DNA of 64,000 bases from an uncultured Pelagibacteraceae bacterium. GTDB taxonomy: Bacteria > Pseudomonadota > Alphaproteobacteria > Pelagibacterales > Pelagibacteraceae. A program made the translations under genes and the position numbers. Position 1 is the first letter of the stretch, and every line of letters starts with the position of its first letter. Positions 57,520 through 64,000 of this stretch are shown one piece after another. Where the stretch lies: contig CACNTW010000004.1 of assembly GCA_902623495.1 (NCBI GenBank), positions 1 to 64,000 on the forward strand, read 5' to 3'. A model generated the notes under the pieces. That model was not told the DNA's origin. It did no database searches and worked only from the letters and a program-made list of their open reading frames with translations.

Positions 57520-57985
57520 AAGTAGCAAAATAGATATTTCAAAAGAAATTATCACACAAAAAATTGCTGAAAAAATTGCAAGTAAAGTTAGCAAAAATAC
57601 AACTTTGCTTTTTTATGGAAACATCGGAGTAGGTAAGACTACATTTATTAGGTATCTAATCAATTATCTTCAAATAAAAAATGGTTTAGAAACAACAGAA
57701 ATACCTAGTCCAACTTTTAATATTATAAATGAATATGAGATCAATTCTTTGATTGTTAGACATTTTGATCTTTACAGAATTAAAGATAAAAAAGAATTAA
57801 ATAATTTAGGAATTAATGAAAACTTAGAAGATTATGCTAGATTAATTGAATGGCCTGAAATCTTAGGTAAAAATATAGAAAGTACTTTTACATTAAAATT
57901 TGAATATGATGAAAAGCTTGAAAATAGGTACTTAATTATATCTAATAATATTGATTTTGATTTTAATGAATTTGAAAAAATTTAA
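57503..57985 (+). CDS. tsaE: tRNA t6A biosynthesis ATPase TsaE
   Basis: [50 protein letters not shown]. Confidence 0.93.
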   Translation: MPIATKSSKIDISKEIITQKIAEKIASKVSKNTTLLFYGNIGVGKTTFIRYLINYLQIKNGLETTEIPSPTFNIINEYEINSLIVRHFDLYRIKDKKELNNLGINENLEDYARLIEWPEILGKNIESTFTLKFEYDEKLENRYLIISNNIDFDFNEFEKI

Positions 57986-58898
57986 AAAACTATCAGGAGA
58001 TGCATCTTTTAGACAATTTTATAGAACAAATAATTCAGTATTAGTTTATAGCAAAATTCAAAAGCGATCAAACCTGTTAAATTATGATGCAGTTAACAAA
58101 ATATTGATTAAAAATAAAATATTAGCCCCAGGTTTAATTAGTCAAAATTATAAAAAAAACTTTATAGAAATTGAGGATTTCGGTAATAAAAACATGTTGT
58201 ATAAAATTAAATCCTCCAAAAATAAATTAAATGAATACAAAAAAATACTAAAAATTCTATATCAAATTCAAAAAATTAAAAATTTTAAAACTCAAAATTT
58301 TCTTAAAAAAAAATTTAATTTATCAAACTATTCAAAAGGTAAAATACTTAAAGAGTCATACCTTTTTTTGGATTGGTACTTAGCAGCAAATAAATTAATT
58401 ATTCAAAAAGGATATTTAAAAAAAAATCTCAAAAAAATAATAGATAATTTGTATTTAAATTTAAAAATCAAACACAAAGTGTTTGTACATAGAGATTTTC
58501 ACGTCTCAAACATGATGTTTTATAAAAATAAAATTGCTTTAATAGATAGTCAAGATGCTGTCTTGGGTAATCCAGCATATGATTTGGCCTCACTTATAGA
58601 TGATGTAAGAATTAAAACTTCAAATAGTTTTAAGTCAAATATTTTAAAAGTATTTCTAAGTAAATTTAAATATAAAAATGAATCTCAATTTATTAATGAT
58701 TTTGAAATTTTATCTGTTTTAAGAAATCTAAAAATAATTGGTATATTCACAAGACTTGCAAAAAGAGATAAAAAAAGAAAATATCTAAAATTAATACCTT
58801 ACGCTTGGAAATTAATCGATAATCGTATCAAAAATAATACAAATTTTCATGATTTAAAAAATTTTCTACAAAAAAACCCAAGAATAAAAAAAATATGA
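57966..58898 (+). CDS. amgK: Aminoglycoside-phosphotransferase-fold sugar kinase, AmgK-like
   Basis: GDASFRQFYR, VHRDFHVSNMMF, IDSQDAVLGNPAYDLASLIDD; next to murU-like gene. Start set to ATG 57966 rather than TTG 57951. Confidence 0.85.
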   Translation: MNLKKFKKLSGDASFRQFYRTNNSVLVYSKIQKRSNLLNYDAVNKILIKNKILAPGLISQNYKKNFIEIEDFGNKNMLYKIKSSKNKLNEYKKILKILYQIQKIKNFKTQNFLKKKFNLSNYSKGKILKESYLFLDWYLAANKLIIQKGYLKKNLKKIIDNLYLNLKIKHKVFVHRDFHVSNMMFYKNKIALIDSQDAVLGNPAYDLASLIDDVRIKTSNSFKSNILKVFLSKFKYKNESQFINDFEILSVLRNLKIIGIFTRLAKRDKKRKYLKLIPYAWKLIDNRIKNNTNFHDLKNFLQKNPRIKKI

Positions 58899-59587
58899 AA
58901 GTTAAAACAGCAATAATTTTATGTGCAGGATTTGGAAAAAGATTAATGCCATTAACTGAGAAAACACCAAAACCACTTTTAAAAATTAATGAGATTAGCT
59001 TATTAGAAAATACTATAAACTTAATAAAATTATTAGAAATAAAATCTTTAAAAATTAATACTTTCTATTTAAGTGATAAAATAAAAGATTTCATTTTTTC
59101 AAATAATTTTGGTTTAGAAATTCAAATTATAGAAGATGGTAAGGAAATATTAGATACAGGGGGTGGTATTTTAAATGTAGTAAATAATTCAGTTGAAACA
59201 GATTTCGTAGTTTTTAATCCTGATACAATTTGGAACGCTCAATATGCAAATGAAATCAACCAGATGGAAAATATATATTTTAAAAATAACTTAGAAAATA
59301 TTTTAATGGTTGTAAAAAAAGATTTAAGTTTTGATAAAAGATTTAAAGGCGATTTTTCTCTGGATGGCAATAATTTAAAAAAGAACCATGATAAGAATTA
59401 TATTTATACAGGGTGTCAAATTATAAATAAAAAAATATTTAAAAATTTATCAAAAAAAATATTTTCAATGAATGAGATTTGGGATAATTACATCAAAAAA
59501 GAAAATTTGTATGGTTTCGAGAGTAGTATTGAGTTTCTTCATTTAACAGATAAAGATATTTACGAAAAACTTCTTCAAAAAGGTTAG
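58895..59587 (+). CDS. murU: Nucleotidyltransferase, MurU-like
   Basis: AIILCAGFGKRLMPLTEKTPKPLLKIN, DTGGGILNVV, FNPDTIWN. Confidence 0.85.
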   Translation: MKVKTAIILCAGFGKRLMPLTEKTPKPLLKINEISLLENTINLIKLLEIKSLKINTFYLSDKIKDFIFSNNFGLEIQIIEDGKEILDTGGGILNVVNNSVETDFVVFNPDTIWNAQYANEINQMENIYFKNNLENILMVVKKDLSFDKRFKGDFSLDGNNLKKNHDKNYIYTGCQIINKKIFKNLSKKIFSMNEIWDNYIKKENLYGFESSIEFLHLTDKDIYEKLLQKG

Positions 59588-60294
59588 AATTTAATTAAAT
59601 CCTTAGATCTACTCTGATCTAGGTATTTAGCTTCTTTTATATTCTTTTTTTCAAATTTCAAAAGTAGAGGATTTCCGGTTGGTATTTCAAGTTTAGAAAT
59701 TTCATTGTCATCAATTTTAAATAAATATTTCAAAAGCGATCTAATAGAATTTCCATGAGCAGATATAATTGTGTTATCGTGCAAATTTTTCTCTATGTTT
59801 TCAACAAAATAGGGCACAACTCTATCATAAGTATCTTTTAAGGACTCTGTATCTGGAATTAAGTTACGCGGTATATCATTATAAATACTTATATTTTTTG
59901 GATGATATGGACTATTTGTGTTCAATGGTTTTGGCGGATTATCCCAAGATCTTCTGAATTTGTGAACTTCTTCTTCTCCTAATTTTTTTCTCATTTCATC
60001 TTTATTTAATCCTGTAAGTGACCCGTAGTGCCTTTCATTTAATTGCCAGGCCTTAATTATATTATTTGGTTTTACTCTGATCGTATTTAAAATGAGCTTC
60101 AAGGTATCAATCGATCTTTGTTGATATGAAGTATAAAAATGTTTTATTTCTAAATTTAATTTTTTTATAAACTCACCAGCTTTACAGGCTTCCAATTTAC
60201 CTTGTGGTGCGAGCTCAACGTCGACCCATCCTGTAAATTTATTTTCTAAATTCCATTCGCTTTGACCATGTCTAACAAGTATTAAGTGACTCAT
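59584..60294 (-). CDS. gpmA: 2,3-bisphosphoglycerate-dependent phosphoglycerate mutase
   Basis: LILVRHGQSEWNLENKFTGWVDVELAPQG, LNERHYGSLTGLNK, ISAHGNSIRSLLKYL. Confidence 0.94.
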   Translation of the reverse strand: MSHLILVRHGQSEWNLENKFTGWVDVELAPQGKLEACKAGEFIKKLNLEIKHFYTSYQQRSIDTLKLILNTIRVKPNNIIKAWQLNERHYGSLTGLNKDEMRKKLGEEEVHKFRRSWDNPPKPLNTNSPYHPKNISIYNDIPRNLIPDTESLKDTYDRVVPYFVENIEKNLHDNTIISAHGNSIRSLLKYLFKIDDNEISKLEIPTGNPLLLKFEKKNIKEAKYLDQSRSKDLIKF

Positions 60295-60320
60295 TTGTGA
60301 AAATTTAATATAGATTAACT

Positions 60321-60692
60321 ATGAATTACTTAAAGCAGTTTTTTTATCTGTCTAACGTAGTTTTATTTATTTTTTACTTATATCCCGGTAGTATTTTTGG
60401 ATGTTTTATTTATAGTGATTGTAAAATTCAACCACAATTAACAAGAGATTTTTTAGTATCTTCAAATCACGTTTATGTTTTCTTTATTATATCAATTCTA
60501 GGATTAATTGTTTTTAAACATAAATTAAAAAATATATTTATTTATCTTATTTGTATTTCTATTGTTTTAGAAATTCTGCACTTAATAATTCCAGAAAGAG
60601 GATTTGAATTAGGTGATTTGTTTGGTAATATAATAGGTGTATTTTTATCGTTTTTAGTTTTTAAAATAATTTATAAAGGTAGATTGCAATGA
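60321..60692 (+). CDS. VanZ-like small membrane protein
   Basis: Multiple hydrophobic segments; EILHLIIPERGFELGDLFGNIIGVFLSFLVF fits VanZ-like pattern. Confidence 0.6.
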   Translation: MNYLKQFFYLSNVVLFIFYLYPGSIFGCFIYSDCKIQPQLTRDFLVSSNHVYVFFIISILGLIVFKHKLKNIFIYLICISIVLEILHLIIPERGFELGDLFGNIIGVFLSFLVFKIIYKGRLQ

Positions 60693-60997
60693 GTTCATTC
60701 GATGAAAGAAAAAAAGGTTTTGAAAAAAAATTTGCTCATGATGAGGAAAAACAATTTAAAATTAATGCAAGAAAAAATAAATATTTAGGGGAGTGGGCCT
60801 CACAAATTCTTGGATATGATGAAGAAAAAAAAAATCAATATATTCAAGATGTAATTAAAGCAGATTTTGCTGAGGCAGGTGATGAAGATGTGTATAGAAA
60901 GCTTTATGGAGATTTAAAAGATAAAAATATATCCGAAGATCAAATTAGAAAAAAAATGCTAGAATGCAATGAAAAAGCAACTACTGAAGTTAGTTAG
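60689..60997 (+). CDS. DUF1476 / F1-ATPase zeta inhibitor-like protein
   Basis: SSFDERKKGFEKKFAHDEEKQFKINARKNKYLGEWA, typical alphaproteobacterial DUF1476. Confidence 0.9.
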   Translation: MSSFDERKKGFEKKFAHDEEKQFKINARKNKYLGEWASQILGYDEEKKNQYIQDVIKADFAEAGDEDVYRKLYGDLKDKNISEDQIRKKMLECNEKATTEVS

Positions 60998-61481
60998 TTT
61001 TCTATTTTTATTTACATTTGCAGCAACTAATTACTTACTATCAGAAACAATCCTAATTTCAGATAAGATTAAAATAATTGATGGTGATACAATTTTATTA
61101 GATAATAAAAAAATTCGTTTTTCAGGTATAGATGCTCCAGAAACTAAATTTAAAGGGAAGCAACAGTTTTGCCTAAAAAATAAAAAAAAAATTAATTGTG
61201 GAAAAATTTCAAAAAATTCTCTTTCAGAAAAAATTATAAATAAAAAATTAAAATGTCTAATCGAGCCACAAAAGGACTATTTTGGTAGGTATTTAGGTGA
61301 GTGTTTTATAAATAATGAAAGTGTTTCAGCTTACATGGTAAGAAATGGATTAGCCTTCGACTATCCAAAATATTCGAAAAAAAAATATTCTAAAGATCAA
61401 ATTTATGCAAAAAACAATAAGTTAGGTTTATGGAGTATGGAATTTGATTACCCATGGATATGGAGAAAAAATAATAGATAA
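60969..61481 (+). CDS. Thermonuclease (SNase-like) family protein with signal peptide
   Basis: KIIDGDTILLDNKKIRFSGIDAPETKFKGKQ, QKDYFGRYLGECFIN, GLAFDYPKYSKK. Confidence 0.87.
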   Translation: MKKQLLKLVSFLFLFTFAATNYLLSETILISDKIKIIDGDTILLDNKKIRFSGIDAPETKFKGKQQFCLKNKKKINCGKISKNSLSEKIINKKLKCLIEPQKDYFGRYLGECFINNESVSAYMVRNGLAFDYPKYSKKKYSKDQIYAKNNKLGLWSMEFDYPWIWRKNNR

Positions 61482-61494
61482 TTTATATTAAACT

Positions 61495-62094
61495 GTGATT
61501 CTTTTTAGAAAGTATTTTTTATTTTTTGGTCTATTATTTTTAACTGCTTGCTCATCGATACCACAAAATACAGCAGATGGCTGTTCAATATTTTCTGAGA
61601 GATATCTTTGGTATAAACACGCGAAAAAAACTGAAAAAAAGTGGGGAACACCAATTAACTTACAATTAGCAATAATAAAAATGGAATCTGATTTTGACTG
61701 GCTCGCTAAGCCCGCACGTCAAAAATTATTTAAAGTTATACCTTATAAAAGACCTTCAAGTTCATTTGGATACTCACAAGCTATTAAAGGTACTTGGAAA
61801 CAATATAAAGATGAGACTGGAAATAAATATGCTTTAAGATCTAGATTTAAAGATAGTGTTGATTTTATTGGCTGGTATACAAACAAAACGGAAAAAATTT
61901 TAAAGGTTTCAAAAAAAGATGCTTTCAGACAATATATTGCTTATCATGAAGGCTGGGGAAATTATAAAAATTATAAAAACAATCAGAAAGTTATAGTATT
62001 GGCAAAAAAAGTAGAGGGTTATTCAAACAAATTCAAGAAGCAGCTTAATAAATGTAGTAAATCTTTGACTACTAGAAAATATATTATTTTTTAA
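61495..62094 (+). CDS. Lipoprotein with SLT-like (lytic transglycosylase-related) domain (GTG start)
   Basis: Lipobox LLFLTACSS; NLQLAIIKMESDFDW, SSSFGYSQAIKGTWKQYKDETG, IAYHEGWGNY. Confidence 0.7.
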   Translation: MILFRKYFLFFGLLFLTACSSIPQNTADGCSIFSERYLWYKHAKKTEKKWGTPINLQLAIIKMESDFDWLAKPARQKLFKVIPYKRPSSSFGYSQAIKGTWKQYKDETGNKYALRSRFKDSVDFIGWYTNKTEKILKVSKKDAFRQYIAYHEGWGNYKNYKNNQKVIVLAKKVEGYSNKFKKQLNKCSKSLTTRKYIIF

Positions 62095-64000
62095 TCAGCT
62101 GTTTTTCTAGCTCCAGATCTACTGCATCTATTCTCTTTGTATTTTTTGCTAGTGTTAAGTACATAGTTGGCGTCACATATAATGTAAAGAATGTTGAAAT
62201 AATCATTCCACCAAAGATTGTTGATCCAACTGCTAATCTAGACGCCTCACCTGCGCCTGGACCTATGTTACCTACTATAAGAGGTAACATTGCAATCATG
62301 GTACTTAATGAAGTCATTATGATTGGTCTTATTCTTAATTTGCAAGCTTCCATCAATGCTTCCTCAATTTTTGCACCTGTTGTTCGAATTTGATTAGTAT
62401 AGTCGACGATTAAAATACTATTTTTAGTGGATATACCGATTAATATAATCAAGGCGATTTGTGAAAATATATTTATCGAACTATTTAGAAATAAAATGAA
62501 TACAAGGCCTCCAAAAACTGCAAGAGGTACAGTCAATATTATAATAAAAGGATGGACAAACGAGTTAAAAGTAGCAGCCATTACTAAATATGCAGTTATT
62601 AATGCTAAAGCGAAAATAAGAAATATTTCGTTACTAGTCTCTTTTAGTTCTTCGGACTTACCTTTCCAAGTTATTTGATTTTGAGGAGCAACTCTCAACA
62701 TTACGTCTTCTAAATATTTTATAGCTTCAGACAATGTGTATTCTTCAGATAAAGCTGCCGATATAGTTACTGCTCGTTGTCTATTATATCTAGGTAATGA
62801 TTCAGCAGTTCCTTTCTCTTCAAATTCTACCAAACTTGCAACAGATACTAATTTTCCAGTAGTTTCAGATCTTACAAAAATCTTTGATAAGCCATCTTTA
62901 TCTCGTCTATCTGCTAAATATTGCTGAAGAATTATGGGATATTCTCTTCCTTCTTTATTATATGTTGTAACCCTCTTTCCACCGTATAATGTTTCGAGAG
63001 TTCTACCAATATTTTCTATTGACACTCCTAAATCATTTGCTCTATTTTTGTTAGTAATTAATTTTACCTCAGGTTTATTTTTTGTGTAATCACTTTCAAT
63101 TCTAAACATATTTCTATTTCTTCTTAGTTCTCTTAAAACTTGACTTTGAATTTGTTCTAACTCTTCATAACTTGTTCCATAAATCACCATTTGAACTGGT
63201 TTATTATAGCTAGAAACTCTTATAGATTGAGGTGATATAGGAAACGCAAACGTTTCAGGCACACTAACAACTTGTCCAATAGCTTCTCTTAAAACAACTT
63301 GTGTACTCTTTTCTCTATTTTTCCATTCATCTAAAAGTGCAATTATAATAAAGGTATTATATGAAGTTGCGGACTTACCAAAACCAGGTACCCTCATAAT
63401 TAATCTTTGGTAAGGGCTGTCTTCTGCTTGTAACAATTTTAATATTCTTCCCTCAATTATTTGGGCTTTTTCTTGTGTGTACTCGAATGAACTTCCTTCA
63501 TCTGTAGAACCAATTATTAAATAAGCCCCTCTATCTTCTAATGGTATCAATTCTTTTTTTGTGAAATTAAATAAATAAATAGATGCTGCAATTAATAAAA
63601 TTATAAATATTGAAATTGTTTTCTGTTTATTAATCCAAAATTTTAAGGTGTCGGCATAAAATTCTGTAAAAGATTTAAATCCATTATTGAATTTTTTTAC
63701 AAAAAAATTAATTTTTTCTTTTTTATTTAAAAACTTACTTCCTAACATTGGTGAAAGTGTTAAAGCCACAAATGAAGAAACAACTATTGAGAAAGATAGT
63801 GCTATTGCAGTTTCTTTAAACAAGGTACCAGCTATTCCCTCAATAAAAATTAAAGGTAAAAAAACTGCAACTAAAATTAAAGTTGTAGCTATTATCGCAA
63901 ATGTTATTTGTCTTGAGCCTTTATAAGCAGCTACAAGCGGCGTTTCTCCTTTTTCAATTCTTGTATAAATTGCATCTGTCATTATTACAGAATCATCAGT
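62084..64000 (-). CDS. RND family efflux transporter permease (AcrB-like), truncated by window edge
   Basis: Frame open to base 64000 (TDDSVIMTDAIYTRIEKGE); FLPLIFIEGIAGTLFKETAIALSFSIVVS, LIGISTKNSILIVDYTNQ. Confidence 0.93.
   Translation of the reverse strand, partial: TDDSVIMTDAIYTRIEKGETPLVAAYKGSRQITFAIIATTLILVAVFLPLIFIEGIAGTLFKETAIALSFSIVVSSFVALTLSPMLGSKFLNKKEKINFFVKKFNNGFKSFTEFYADTLKFWINKQKTISIFIILLIAASIYLFNFTKKELIPLEDRGAYLIIGSTDEGSSFEYTQEKAQIIEGRILKLLQAEDSPYQRLIMRVPGFGKSATSYNTFIIIALLDEWKNREKSTQVVLREAIGQVVSVPETFAFPISPQSIRVSSYNKPVQMVIYGTSYEELEQIQSQVLRELRRNRNMFRIESDYTKNKPEVKLITNKNRANDLGVSIENIGRTLETLYGGKRVTTYNKEGREYPIILQQYLADRRDKDGLSKIFVRSETTGKLVSVASLVEFEEKGTAESLPRYNRQRAVTISAALSEEYTLSEAIKYLEDVMLRVAPQNQITWKGKSEELKETSNEIFLIFALALITAYLVMAATFNSFVHPFIIILTVPLAVFGGLVFILFLNSSINIFSQIALIILIGISTKNSILIVDYTNQIRTTGAKIEEALMEACKLRIRPIIMTSLSTMIAMLPLIVGNIGPGAGEASRLAVGSTIFGGMIISTFFTLYVTPTMYLTLAKNTKRIDAVDLELEKQLIKK

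Overview
The window is a dense, very AT-rich chromosomal segment whose content matches a streamlined SAR11-type (Pelagibacterales) alphaproteobacterium. The taxon is inferred from a near-recognisable DmdA, the gene order and the composition; no search was run. Left part, + strand: a DMSP demethylation cluster (dmdC-dmdB-dmdA), asd, then a TCA-cycle supercluster (sdhCDAB, mmsA, mdh, sucCD, sucAB, lpd), an orphan PotD-like binding protein with a C-terminal SHOCT-like tail, priA and the F1-ATPase operon atpHAGDC. Middle, mostly - strand: rppH, ctpA, rsfS, nadD, proA, proB, obgE, rpmA, rplU, gloB and metW-metX preceded by a SAM-II-like riboswitch; then hisC-tyrA (+), and NlpC/P60, an AmpG-like MFS transporter and trkH (-). 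Right part: class I lysS, pyrD, rpmB, a queuosine-precursor transporter, a polyamine operon (ornithine/lysine decarboxylase, deoxyhypusine-synthase-like, aguB, aguA), a RegA/ActR-like regulator, bioY, polA, a ChvI/ChvG-like two-component pair, ahcY, tsaE, amgK, murU, gpmA, small genes and a truncated RND transporter. I found no CRISPR, transposase, prophage, rRNA or tRNA. The strongest items for a second look are: (i) the PotD-SHOCT gene, bracketed by a 33-bp direct repeat (27/33), a 16-bp inverted repeat (15/16) and helically phased TTGGTAA heptamer pairs; (ii) the polyamine operon with a bacterial DHS-like enzyme and a hairpin/U-tract leader; (iii) a divergent SAM-II element followed by a U8 tract; (iv) a possible RBS-sequestering hairpin at rplU; (v) six convergent gene junctions with essentially no intergenic space, one with a terminator embedded in the opposing gene.
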